A stretch of 64,000 bases of DNA from Rhizoclosmatium globosum (Eukaryota; Chytridiomycota; Chytridiomycetes; Chytridiales; Chytriomycetaceae): positions 558,001 through 622,000 of the forward strand of contig MCGO01000013.1 in the NCBI GenBank assembly GCA_002104985.1. The letters run 5' to 3'. Position numbers and translations under genes: made by a program. Below the pieces are notes generated by a model. That model was not told the origin of the DNA. It saw only the letters and a list, made by a program, of their open reading frames with translations, and made no database searches. How positions within the stretch are numbered: the stretch's first letter is position 1; every line of letters starts with the position of its first letter. Below are positions 12,032-22,294 of the stretch, one piece after another.

Positions 12032-13024
12032 ATGTCCGTCACTCTCCTTGACTTTCCCTTTGAGTTACTCCTCGCTATTCTGGTATATATTCATCCAGTT
12101 CACGTTTTAAGGCTTTCAAGAGTCTGCTCCCGCTTCAAGGCAATTGTGGATTCAAATCAGTGGGTTACTGATGCCATCGCAATACATATCCGTCCTCATA
12201 ATTGGAGCGAAATGATATACGGCAATGATGACGACAATATTATCTTCTTGAATGGATCTCATGCACTTCAAGAAGCTTATGCAAAGACTGCCTACGACTT
12301 TTCCGAAGACAACGACGTATTTTTTATCAGGGACTGGGAGAGGAAAGTGCCGCATGGACAAATTCCTGTTGTCGTAGCTACTTTGACACATCTGACACAC
12401 TTGACTTTGTCATGTTCGAACCGCACGGGCTCTATTCCTGTCGAACTAAGACATTTGACGGCGCTTGTATTATTGAATCTCTCTGAAAACAGTCTTTCGG
12501 GATTTATTCCATCAGAATTAGGCGAACTTTCACAATTGGAGATATTGCGATTAAATGGCAACGAGCTTTCGGGAAACGTTCCCACGTCCTTCACGAACTT
12601 GACAGTATTACGTCATCTGTATTTGAGCAACAATAAGCTTACAGGTCGTCTGCCCGAGTTCTTGAGCGACCTTCAAAGATTGGAATTGTTGCTTCTAAAT
12701 CAGAATTTATTTGAAGGCAATATCCCGGTTTCCTATTCCAGCCTGCACGAGCTATATGAACTGAATTTAAGTGACAATAACCTCACCGGCACAATTCCTA
12801 GCGATCTTGTACACTTGCCAAGCCTTTACCTTCTACGATTGACAAACAACAATTTCAGCGGAACGATTCCAGTCATGTTGCCTCGCGCGCGACATATTCA
12901 AATTGAATATCCGGAGCATATGCTTGAACACAGGCAATTTTTAGGGCTTGCGAGGCATCACATACTTTTGTTGGGATTCATGCTTGTTGCTACGACGGTT
13001 GCAGCTGTCGCTTGCAAACGATAA
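12032..13024 (+). CDS. F-box protein with plant-type LRRs and C-terminal hydrophobic segment
   Basis: Single exon, 330 residues from the ATG at 12032. An F-box-like motif occupies about residues 4-45 (LLDFPFELLLAILVYI...LRLSRVCSRFKAIV). About six 23-24-residue leucine-rich repeats follow, of the plant-specific type (LxxNxLxGxIPxxLxxL; for example LSENSLSGFIPSELGEL). The C-terminus is a hydrophobic stretch HHILLLGFMLVATTVAAVAC followed by KR, which looks like a tail anchor. F-box proteins normally recruit substrates to SCF ubiquitin ligases; a membrane-anchored version would be unusual. No signal peptide is visible. A second F-box/LRR gene lies at 49.8-50.6 kb. Confidence 0.78.
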   Translation: MSVTLLDFPFELLLAILVYIHPVHVLRLSRVCSRFKAIVDSNQWVTDAIAIHIRPHNWSEMIYGNDDDNIIFLNGSHALQEAYAKTAYDFSEDNDVFFIRDWERKVPHGQIPVVVATLTHLTHLTLSCSNRTGSIPVELRHLTALVLLNLSENSLSGFIPSELGELSQLEILRLNGNELSGNVPTSFTNLTVLRHLYLSNNKLTGRLPEFLSDLQRLELLLLNQNLFEGNIPVSYSSLHELYELNLSDNNLTGTIPSDLVHLPSLYLLRLTNNNFSGTIPVMLPRARHIQIEYPEHMLEHRQFLGLARHHILLLGFMLVATTVAAVACKR

Positions 13025-13087
13025 GCAGAAAAGTGAATTATCTGAATAAAGGATAAAGAAAAAAGTAAACGAGATTCTGAAGAAAAG

Positions 13088-14503
13088 ATGCAGAAACGGT
13101 TGCTGTCAACAACTCAGCCTTCACGATCAGCAGCATCCAGCGATGAGATTGCACGCATCCTTCAAAGCGGCCGATCTTCAAACAACCTCAAAATGGGCAT
13201 CGTCGGCATGCCCAACATTGGGAAATCATCCCTCTTCAACATCCTCACAAGTTCTTCAGTTCCAGCCCTGGTACTTCAACTCTTCCACTCACTCACCCAA
13301 TAACAACAACCTCCAAAAGAACTATCCCTTCTGCACAATCGACCCCTCCGAAGCACGAGTCCAAGTCCCCGACCACAGATTCGACTGGCTCGTCAAACAC
13401 GTCAACCCAAACAGCGTCGTCCCAGCTTTCCTGACCGTCATGGACATTGCCGGGCTCGTGCGTGGTGCTGCGAAGGGTGAAGGACTTGGAAATGCGTTTC
13501 TGGCGAATATCAAGGCGACTGATGGTTAGTTCGTGTTTGGTTTCGAAAAAGCGCAAATGCTAAGAGGGGTTGTGATGGGAATTTAGGTATTTTTCATCTT
13601 GTGCGTGCGTTTAAGGATCAAGGGATTGTGCATGTTGAGAATTCGGTGGATCCTGTGCGGGATGCGGAGATTATTGATTTGGAGTTGAGGTGAGAGGAGG
13701 GGTATTCTCGTGCTTGGGAGTACTTACGATTATTTGTGGTGTTTAGATTGAAAGACGCGGATCAGATTTCAGCGTTGTTGACGAAGACGGAAGGGAAATC
13801 GTCGAAAGGTGCTGCTGCTGTTGACACGAAACTGCTGGAACACGTTCAACACTTATTGGCGACTACAACGCGACCCCTTACATTAGAACCATGGACGGCG
13901 GATGAAGCACGCGCGCTTGCGCAATTACGGTTATTGTCGTTGAAGCCGTTGGTTCATTTGGTCAACATGTCTGAAGAAGATTACTTGGGATCGTTGAATG
14001 GTGCTACTGAGCCTGAATATATCACGAAACTGAAAGAAAGGATGCGCGGTGGAATCGATGGTGCGACTGATCCTCTTGTTGTTGGGTATTCAGGAACTAT
14101 TGAAGGGCTGTTGGCGGATATGGGCGGAGCGGAAGAGAGGGAAGAGGTTGTGGAGGATTTAAAGCAATCTTATGGTGTGAAAGTTGTTAAGAGTGCTATT
14201 GATGATATCGTACACGCAGGGTATAAGGCTGTTGGGCTGAACCATTACTTTACGTATGGGAAAGTCGAAGTGCGCGCTTGGACCGTGAGACAGGGTACAA
14301 AAGCACCTCAAGCAGCTGCTGTGATCCATTCGGACTTTGAAAAGAATTTCATTGCAGCTGAAGTTATGCGGTTTGAGGATTTGCAAGCCTTGGGGAGTGA
14401 GGAGGCGGTAAGAGCAGCTGGAAAATATTATACACGAGGGAAGGACGCTGTAATCGGAGATGGGGATATAGTATCGTTCAAGATTGGGAAGAAGAAAGCA
14501 TAA
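13088..14503 (+). CDS. OLA1: OLA1/YchF-family P-loop ATPase
   Basis: Four exons: 13088-13270, 13320-13524, 13587-13689, 13747-14503, 415 residues. G1 motif GMPNIGKSS is at residues 40-48; the G4 motif is NMSE rather than NKxD, the hallmark of this ATP-preferring Obg subfamily. ENYPFC-like [17 protein letters not shown] and [19 protein letters not shown] are diagnostic, and the C-terminal TGS domain ends [17 protein letters not shown]...DGDIVSFK. The N-terminal 35 residues are basic and Ser-rich ([14 protein letters not shown]), resembling a mitochondrial presequence, so a Ylf2-type organellar form is possible; the C-terminus resembles cytosolic Ola1. Role in the family: ribosome/stress-associated ATPase. 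Confidence 0.92.
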
Positions 14504-14597
14504 AACTCCATATTACACGTGCGTTTTATTCTTTGAATGCAGATGTTACCACGCAGACAGACGTAAATATCATCAAGTGGACTTGATAAAGTGTACT

Positions 14598-16077
14598 TTA
14601 CTTCGAAAGCCGTGGCATAAAAGACTGTTCCAGTAGCAACAATGCTTTCCTCATCTCATAACTTTCTATCTCCTCCGCTGTCATTTCATCATACAAGTCA
14701 GCCATTCTATCATTTTCTGTAACTTGACGCTTCAATTTCAATTTCCCAACTCTCTTTCCAAACCCAACACTATCTCTCACATCTGGCTGCTTCCGTTTTT
14801 TCTGATCCCGATTAAACGGATGCATAATACTATTCAACTCATGCAAGTGTCGCTGAATATAAAACACAGCAGTATCACGTTTGAGTTTCTCCAAGTCCCC
14901 TGTAATCAGATCTTAAAGCGAGTTAGAGAATGCCAGGGAAGGGCGACGATCCATACCAAATTCATATTCCGCGTAGTGAATACATTTATCAGTTCCCTCC
15001 ATCCAAATAAGGATCCAGCCATCCTTCAAGTCAGTCAACACGCCAACAGGACTCGGGGCTGAGTCGTTTCCAAAGAGGAGATTGGCAGCAGCGACTTGAG
15101 CACAAGCTTGCACAATATTTTCAGATGTCAATAAATCTGGCTTCAGTATGAATAATAGGCCTAATTGGTTTCGAGGGCAAGATGCTGAGGCTCTTGGAGC
15201 TACTATGACATCAGGACATCCTCTCCAATGATACGTTAGATTCAGGTCGAGTAGATTCTCGTCGGGGGATAAGAGAACTGATAGATTTTTGTATGCGTCA
15301 ATAGGCGTGATTACGTCGCGAATGTAAGCGAGATAAGATTCATTGCTTTCTGAGAAATCGTTGTTTGTTGGGGTTGGCCAAGTGAATGGTGGAATATTCG
15401 CAAAGTCTGATTCAGGCTGAGCAAGACTGATCCCTTTCGCGAAAAAGCCATCTTTCTCAAGATGTGTTGTGGATATTAAAGAATACAGAACAGATATATC
15501 GTCATCAGAGGGCTTTGCAACAACAACTGGAGTCTTTCGTTTACTTTTCGAAGAATCAGTTTCGTTAACGTAATCTTTCAAATGAACAAGTGGTTTTGGT
15601 GGAATCAGAACCAACACATGATGTAGGTCATCAGGAAGCGATGCAGTAAAGAATGAAAGCTTCTCCCGAGAATTCATAACCTGTACACGCAGTTTGTTAA
15701 GAGCGAGGGAATCATTGCAGAGCCAACCAAACCTTGAAAGTCAAGCCATCGAATGTAAGGCAGACTCCAGGAGTGGGGCTAAACTTGCAAGAGTTGTTGC
15801 ATTGATCAGTTGTAAGTTCGGGTATATTCCCAAAGGTTGTCGTATTGAGCGCCTCCTTTAACTTCTTGATATTGAATGTCGTCAATCCACCAACATCACC
15901 CTGGTAAGTTCTAATAAGCAGCAACTTATCAGCGTCCAAATTATTCGAATCGGGGCTTCCTGCTGCACAAACAGTGTGCTTGAGGTCTCGGACGGTGGAG
16001 TTGGCACTGTCGATGGAAACCGTTGAGAGGGAGAGAGCGCCGTTTTCAGAAAGCACGCAAGAGATTTTCGTCGCCAT
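14598..16077 (-). CDS. Crinkler (CRN)-type header-domain protein
   Basis: Three exons on the minus strand: 16077-15733, 15680-14957, 14899-14598, 456 residues. The first about 140 residues match the ubiquitin-like header of Crinkler proteins: an opening strand MATKISCVLSENGALSLSTV, a helix with TVRDLKHTV, the LDADKLLL block, and a closing strand after the first intron reading HHVLVLIPP, equivalent to the conserved end of CRN headers. The remaining about 300 residues are not a kinase, nuclease or other CRN C-terminal domain that I recognise; the end is basic (KKRKQPDVRD, KRVGKLKLKR), compatible with nuclear targeting. No signal peptide is seen, as is usual for chytrid CRNs. Whether it acts in a host or inside the fungus is unknown. 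Confidence 0.72.
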
Positions 16078-16221
16078 TTCTTCTCTTTTTGTTTCACCGG
16101 TTATAAATAACACAGGAACCAGAAAATCGGAATTTGGAAAGTGGACCCACGAAATTCTGCACTGCAATCACACTACTAAAATCATTTACGGGAACCCCAC
16201 CTTCCAAATCACACTCCCTCA

Positions 16222-17091
16222 ATGACACACCACCTTCTCGCCAGTGCAACCATGGCACCTGTTCCAGTGGCAAGCTCCACGGCGCTTCTCGTTCTCAACA
16301 ACCAACTTGGATTTCGTGACAATTCCGTGTTTGGGCCTGACAGTTCGACGCCAAACTACGGCGCCAACATCGCGGCGCTTCTTTCGGCCTTCCGCGAAAC
16401 CAGTTCAAAGTTGAGCGAAGGATCGCGGCCACTTGTGATCCACGTTCAGTACCGACCCGTGTGGACCGACCACCCGCTCCACGAATCAAAGCACGGGCCC
16501 TTTGGACAAAACGCAGAAGAAGTCCGCGCAATCGACTTTCTCGAATTCGCTGCGCCGAGAAAGTGGACGCCAGAGGGATTCGAGCTGGTTTACTCGATCG
16601 ATGAAGTACGCCGCCCGAAACACAAAGATGCTCCTGCGCTTCCTGACGAGATTATCATGTCGACTCATGGCCACAATCCGTTTATTAACTCTCCACTGGA
16701 ATCGATTCTGAACAAGCGCGGGATCAAGACTCTTTTGGTTTGTGGAATGCAGACAGATGTCTCGGTTAGTTCGGTGGTGAGAACTGCTCAGAACTTGGCT
16801 TTGACGGGGAAGTTTGGCGGGCGCGGGAATATGGCTGATGCTAGTTTGGGGGAACGCTGGACAGATGGTGCCAGCGTGTTTGTTGAGGCAAAGGAAGATG
16901 CACCTGAGGGAGAGCGTGGTGAAGATGGACTGGCGGTGGAAATGGCGCGTATCATTTTGATTCAGGATGCGACGAGATCTTTTGGAAAAGGTGGGTTGGA
17001 TGCAGAGACTGTTCAACGTGTTCATGTGGAGAGTTTGAAGGAATTTGCTGAAGTGTGGAACACAAGCGATGTTCTCGCCGCTTTTCAATAA
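16222..17091 (+). CDS. Isochorismatase-fold (cysteine hydrolase) protein with degenerate active site
   Basis: Single exon, 289 residues (an internal ATG at 16252 could also start it). The fold is recognisable from ALLVLNNQLGF, a beta-strand/helix pattern, the block LLVCGMQTDVSVSSVVRTA and the C-terminal ILIQDATRSF. The family uses an Asp-Lys-Cys triad. Here the Asp in the first strand is Asn26, the Lys position before the NPF/SAF-like motif is Thr, and the nucleophile position is Ser181 (TDVSV instead of TDVCV). A cysteine, C174, lies seven residues upstream but not in the nucleophile position. It is therefore likely a pseudoenzyme or a protein with altered chemistry. The reading frame is intact, arguing against simple decay. 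Confidence 0.82.
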   Translation: MTHHLLASATMAPVPVASSTALLVLNNQLGFRDNSVFGPDSSTPNYGANIAALLSAFRETSSKLSEGSRPLVIHVQYRPVWTDHPLHESKHGPFGQNAEEVRAIDFLEFAAPRKWTPEGFELVYSIDEVRRPKHKDAPALPDEIIMSTHGHNPFINSPLESILNKRGIKTLLVCGMQTDVSVSSVVRTAQNLALTGKFGGRGNMADASLGERWTDGASVFVEAKEDAPEGERGEDGLAVEMARIILIQDATRSFGKGGLDAETVQRVHVESLKEFAEVWNTSDVLAAFQ

Positions 17092-17195
17092 ATTTCATAT
17101 CCTCGCAGAAAAAGAATATGGTGTTCAATAAAAACTATGCACGATTAGAGCTTTACTATTTCAAATTAACTTTCATCAGTGAACCAGAAATTCCA

Positions 17196-17739
17196 TCATC
17201 CTTTCTTACCAAACCAATTGAAAGATTTGTTCTCACCCACATTAATCCTATGAATATACATCATTGGCGCAGAAGTTTTAATATCAACACTGTCTTCACC
17301 ATCCTTCCCATCACGGGCCTTCAAAGCAGCCTTCGCCTCCGCCCATTGGATCAAGACACTGTCCATATCAGCCGCCGACCCATCCGAGACAATGATCGTT
17401 CCCACACGAAGTGACGATGGCTGCCCGCTTTGTTTCGCTCTTGTGACATGTATATTTTGGGATTGTCCGCAATTCAAAAAGGGTTAAGTTAAGCTCCGAC
17501 TCGTTTCCTCCACAGTCCCACTCCCCCTACCCCACTTACTTGGGAACCAGAAACGCCATGTTTGGCACAACTGCATATGAATCCGCTGCAGTCGTCTGTA
17601 CTTTGAAGAAAACCATGGTGTTCGAGGTGTTTTCAATCACGAATGATTGCGTATCTGCGGTGGAAGAGAAGATGATCTCAGCCTTGTCAACTGTCACAGG
17701 AGAATATCCAGGGGCGGTGATACTTTCATTGGTGGTCAT
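17196..17739 (-). CDS. MSP-domain (VAP-like) protein, splice structure uncertain
   Basis: Two minus-strand exons can be joined as 17739-17540 and 17439-17196 (147 residues) using GT at 17539 and AG at 17440. The first exon holds the start of a major sperm protein domain (VTVDKAEIIFSSTADTQSFV, then VVPNMAFLVP). However, the open frame just upstream of the second exon, 17477-17440, encodes GQSQNIHVTR, exactly what an MSP domain should have next, and no AG acceptor lies at its start. The canonical splice therefore removes a conserved beta-strand; including it would need a non-AG acceptor. The gene is either mis-evolved, carries a sequence error, or uses a non-consensus intron. MSP/VAP proteins tether membranes by binding FFAT peptides. 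Confidence 0.6.
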
Positions 17740-18027
17740 TTTTGGGCAAGTTCTTTGAGGGCCCTTGGTGGCATTCACCCAATTTGAATAAAATCAGGGG
17801 TTGAAGGAAATGTCTTGTTTGTTTGAACTTTGAGGGCGAGTATTTACAATTCTTGATAACGAATGTATAAGGCAGGTGTTCATCAGGCGTAATTCTATGT
17901 TAAGACGTAAAAACCAGAAGTTAGTATTTTTCGCAATGACTCTTCCTCGATGCGAGTTCAATCAAAGGCGGGCTTTCAAATTCTGTATCCCGCCCGCCCG
18001 AGGTAATTTTCGCTTCCCAAAACTTCC

Positions 18028-20120
18028 ATGCGGTCTAACGTGAAATCAATCTTGCTACTCTATAGTCTAATATCGCCATTCGTATATGCTCAAGTTGATT
18101 CAAGGAGTAATTCTTGCAGCAGCTCTTACTCCGTTGGGGTTTTAAACTCACAACCTGATACGACAAACACGTTACTTCCAAATGGAGGCTCATGGTTAGA
18201 GCCGTTTCAAGTACCGCTTAATGGCGCATTATGCACAATGTCGTTTGGGGTGTTTGGGTCTTTGGCGGGAATAGGTGTTCGTCCCACCACAGCTACACTA
18301 TCACTTTATTCTGGCGAAACGGATAATAACGATATCGTGAATGGAATTGCGACTCCGTTTGTTGTCACTTCATCAGTTCTACAGTTGAGTTTCTTTTGAT
18401 TGTCTTAGTGTTTCCTGACGTTAACGCAAACAGAGTAAATCAACCATCCCTCAACTTTACATTCTGCGACAAAATAGCCCCGTTAGTAGCGAATACTGTC
18501 ATAACATTTGTCTTGACCAACACCGGGCTTACGAACCCAGTTGTCCTCGGATTCAGCCCTGGAGCTGGAGCTGGATACTTGTACGCCCGAGACGCAGGGA
18601 ATTCGCAGCAAAAGAAACTCATCAACTCGTCTGTCACGTTTCATTTCACTGCGAGTGTTGACGCTGCTCCTCCTTGTGTCGGTCCGAATTCAGCGGCGAC
18701 AAGTTTCTTCAGTTTTGAGTCGGTGACAACAACCGTCGAAGGTGTTCCTGTTAGCACTGAGGTTGCTCCCGTTGCGAGTCAAACTGGTGTGACGGAATTG
18801 TATTCTGCGCCTCTGCCATTGATTCCAACAAAAACTTTCGGGCCGCGGTATAATACGAAGGCGTTTGAGTACACTACTAGCACTAGCGAGCCTGTAACTG
18901 TGTACCCGGCTTTATCGTATACCGAAGCAGTTTCTGCGCCAACTGTAAGCGCCGGTTTAGGTCTTGAACGAAGGCAATCGGATTACTCTGTTCGATGTGG
19001 AAGTGATTGGGGGTCTGCGTATTCAACGTGTGGAACGTCATGTTCGAATGACGGGGATTGTGATTACGGGCAAGCGTGTTTCAGGGATTTGGATCCGAGT
19101 GCGTGTAGTCAGCAAGACGATTCCGGGGGGGCTGGTGGTGGATCCGTCGCAGGGAACCCTGCAGTTCGGTGTGGTACTGATTGGTGGTCTGCGTATTCTA
19201 CGTGTGGGAGTTATTGTGCGTTGGATACGGATTGTCCACAAGGACAGAGTTGTTTTAAGGACTTGAGTGTGGATGCATGCACACAACCTGTGAATCCGTC
19301 ACCTGCGGCTTCGACGCGTCCAAATGTATCAACGGGCGGGAATCCGGCTATTCGATGTGGAGCTGACTGGTCTTCCGCGTATTCTTCTTGTGGAACATTT
19401 TGCTCACTCGATTCGGATTGTCCAAATGGTCAGAGCTGTTTCAAAGATTTGAGTACGGATGTCTGTCAATCCCCGCAAAAGCCTTCTCCAATCGTTATTA
19501 CTGTTGTTCCAACGTTGACATCACGTCCATCGGCGAGTAACCCTGCCATCCGTTGCGGATCCAACTGGGCAGCTGCTTCATCTACCTGCGGCGTATATTG
19601 CGTTGTCGATAAAGACTGTCCAAACGGTCAATCTTGTTTCAAGGACTTGAATCCTAATGTATGTGGGTCTGTACAACCATCACCAGCGCCATCTCCTCCA
19701 CCAACCGGAAACCCATCGCTTCGATGTGGATTCAATTGGAACTCTGCGAATTCTGCGTGTGGAACTTATTGTACGAATGATTCTGATTGTCAAGGTGGGC
19801 AAACATGTTTCAAGGATTTGAGTGTCGATGTTTGCTCGAATTCTGCGTCTGGGAATGGCGGAGGAAATAGTGGTGGTGGCAGTAGTGGCAGTAGTGGTAA
19901 CGGTGGGTCAAGGCCAAATACAGTTGTGCAAGCTGGAACCCCGTGTCAAGCTGGGTTTTACGCTTGTGGTGAAGGAAATACGTATATGATGTGTGAGAAC
20001 TCGGTGTGGACAAAGTTGGCGGCTTGTTCGGATCAAGGGTTTTCAAGGTGTGTGTATATTTGTAAGGATGGTTCTATTGGTGGAAATTGTGGTAATGATG
20101 TGCAGGCGCTTTGTGTGTGA
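18028..20120 (+). CDS. Secreted protein with five Cys-rich repeats
   Basis: Two exons, 18028-18383 and 18434-20120, 680 residues. An N-terminal signal peptide (SILLLYSLISPFVYAQ) is followed by a beta-rich domain of about 190 residues, a Thr/Ser/Pro-rich linker, and five repeats of about 40 residues with the pattern RCG-x2-W-x-A-x-STCG...D-x-DC...GQ-x-CFKDL...C, separated by Pro/Ser/Gly linkers. The last about 65 residues form another Cys-rich module (CQAGFYACGEGNTYMMCEN...). Regular Cys spacing and Trp content suggest extracellular carbohydrate-binding modules, but I cannot name a family for the repeats. The short intron lies at 18384-18433. Confidence 0.8.
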
Positions 20121-20214
20121 GATTAAGCATAGGATTTTTTCGATTGTCTTTTGTAGTTATTGTTGTATTTCAATGAATATTCCATACGTGCTATTTTATT
20201 TGCGGTAGATTCGA

Positions 20215-21419
20215 TCAAATCTTTTCCTGGTTGTCGTTCAACCACTTGTAAACGGACGAGAAATCCTTGTTCTTGAACTCCTTCTGACTGCTGACTTGGT
20301 TGTAGATCTGGTGTGCAACAGCTCCAAGGGTAACAGTGCTCTTGCTTTCGTGGGCAGCGGAAACAGCGAGACTCAAATCCTTGGCCATCAAGCTAGTTCC
20401 AAAACCGCCAGTGTAGTCTCGCGAGGCTGGGACATTTGGCAAGACTCCTGGGCATGGGTTGTAGGTGTCGGTTGACCAGCAACGTCCAGACGAAGTGTTG
20501 ATGATTCCAGCGAGCAATTTTGGATCCATTCCGAGACGGACACCGAGGTTCATTGTCTCTGAGGCGGCGACCATTGAGATTCCGAGCATCATGTTGTTGC
20601 AGATTTTGGCGACTTGTCCGTTTCCGACTGTGCCGCAGTGAACAATGTTTTTACCCATGTGGACGAGAATCGTGTCCTTGACAGTGTTGAAGGTTGTGAC
20701 TGAAGGGGATCCGACCATGAAAGTGAGAGTTCCAGCTTCGGCACCAAGGGTACCTATATCGACCATAATGAGTACGAATGGATTATACCGTATTATACAT
20801 CATACCTCCAGATACAGGTGCATCCAACATGACGGCACCAGCGTTTCCAACAGTTTCAGCGACATGTTTGCTTGTAGCCACATCAATGGTTGAGGAATCA
20901 ACGAGCAAAACATTGTTACGGCCCTTGATACCAGCCAGCAGACCGGTTTCAGCATCCAAATAAACAGATTTGACGTGAGGACCAGCTGGAAGCATAGTGA
21001 CAATAACATCACACTGAGCAGCAAGATCCCGCGGAGTTGCAGCGACAGACACGGACTGGTTCTGAGCCTAATATCAATTAATTAATACATAAATATTACG
21101 GTATTCGAGAGGGAAAAGCGAACCTTCAAATCCTTTGCGTTCTCAACAAACTTTGAAGCAGTGGCAGGAAAGGCATCAAACACAACAAAGGGCGAGCCAG
21201 TCTTCTTCATGAGATTGGCAGCCATCGGAAATCCCATTTGGCCGAGTCCAACGAATCCAATTGTTGGCTGGATTGAAATGGGTTGAAATGAGCAGGTACT
21301 CAAGTCAAGTGGAATTGGATGTTTATACCTTGGATGCAACTGGAGGGTGCTCAGTGTTAGCGCTATTAAGATGCAGAGCAATCAAACGTACCTGAGCTGT
21401 AGAACCGGCGCGCGAGCAT
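20215..21419 (-). CDS. HIBADH: 3-hydroxyisobutyrate dehydrogenase, mitochondrial
   Basis: Five minus-strand exons: 21419-21392, 21339-21329 (an 11-nt microexon), 21267-21124, 21067-20806, 20753-20215, 327 residues. It oxidises 3-hydroxyisobutyrate in valine catabolism with NAD. Evidence: Rossmann motif GFVGLGQMGFPMA, substrate motif LDAPVSGG-T, and catalytic-helix block VAKICNNMMLGISM (the Lys is catalytic), then GRCWSTDTYNPCPGV and GGFGTSLMAKDL, all typical of the beta-hydroxyacid dehydrogenase family. The first exon plus the microexon encode MLARRFYSSVASK, a mitochondrial presequence; joining the first exon directly to the Rossmann exon breaks the frame, which is what reveals the microexon. 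Confidence 0.93.
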
Positions 21420-21514
21420 AATGATGTTGGTTGTTGGGATGATTTTCGGGATGAATCGGGATGTGAAAGATGGCTTTTCCCTTTCTTTCTTTCTCTCTCT
21501 TTATTCTACAAATA

Positions 21515-22294
21515 TTATGCAATATCTGTTGATTCTTCCACATCGGCTGTCTCTTCAGCTTCCTGTACACCTTCTTTTCGCAGTGCACAATCACTAATTA
21601 CAACACACTTTCCATCACAGTTGGACCACGCCTTGTGTACCGTATGAACTCTATTGTTCACGCGTATCATTCCCGTCTGTGTATTACACAAGTCTCCAAT
21701 CTGGACTTCATGAAGATTCCACCCTGGTTCTCCATCCACTCCATCTGTCACAGCTTCAATCAGTTCATGCGATGCACTCTGCTCGATGCTGGCAAGGATG
21801 TCGTTTCCAACGCATTTTGAAGTTGTCTTGTAAGGCAGCACGCCAAATACTAGATGCTGTCCATTTGGGAGACGAGTTGATCCGTGCATCGCACAACCAT
21901 TGATCTCAAAGTCGATTTCAGGGCCGAGATGGAGGGCATAGTAGGTATCTTCTGATGGATGTATCACTCCGGCTTTCGCAAGGCCTCGTAAGTAGGCTCG
22001 AGCATTCAATAGTGTTGTTAATGATGGGTTCGCATGTGTGATTGGCTGTCCAAGGGATCCTTTCGTAATCTGTTTAGTCTTTGTCGAGTATTGCCGCAGT
22101 ATGCTCCAGTAGGGCGAATCCACAATGTCTGAATAGAACTGATTGAGCTGTGATTGATATGGATGGTTGCCGTAGTATATAGGAACTACTTGGACACTGC
22201 CAATCACTGGTCCTCCACTGTATTTGAGTTTCGGTGAGGCGGCGAGGACTGCTGACACATGGAGGATCAAGTTGAAGTGGATTGTGGTGATCAT
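21515..22294 (-). CDS. Secreted protein with zincin-like HELIEAVTD motif
   Basis: Single exon, 259 residues from the ATG at 22294; upstream in-frame sequence is open but reads like non-coding and lacks a better start. The N-terminus is a signal peptide (FNLILHVSAVLAA). The mature protein has GGPVIGSVQVVPIYYGN and later SASHELIEAVTDG, a pattern seen in a group of fungal and bacterial secreted proteins distantly like EXORDIUM/phosphate-induced proteins. HE at the start of the motif is reminiscent of metalloprotease zinc sites, but a second zinc-ligand set is not evident, so enzymatic activity is only a guess. Six to eight Cys suggest disulfides. The acidic C-terminus is EGVQEAEETADVEES. Confidence 0.62.
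   Translation of the reverse strand: MITTIHFNLILHVSAVLAASPKLKYSGGPVIGSVQVVPIYYGNHPYQSQLNQFYSDIVDSPYWSILRQYSTKTKQITKGSLGQPITHANPSLTTLLNARAYLRGLAKAGVIHPSEDTYYALHLGPEIDFEINGCAMHGSTRLPNGQHLVFGVLPYKTTSKCVGNDILASIEQSASHELIEAVTDGVDGEPGWNLHEVQIGDLCNTQTGMIRVNNRVHTVHKAWSNCDGKCVVISDCALRKEGVQEAEETADVEESTDIA

Noticed and set aside
16486..17088. 200-codon minus-strand frame over the isochorismatase-like gene
   Set aside because: Complete overlap with a recognised gene on the plus strand; no domain in the antisense product.
19038..19286. Minus-strand frame rich in Thr/Ile/Arg opposite the Cys-repeat protein
   Set aside because: Antisense of the repeated RCG/CFKDL coding units; periodicity is inherited from the sense repeats.
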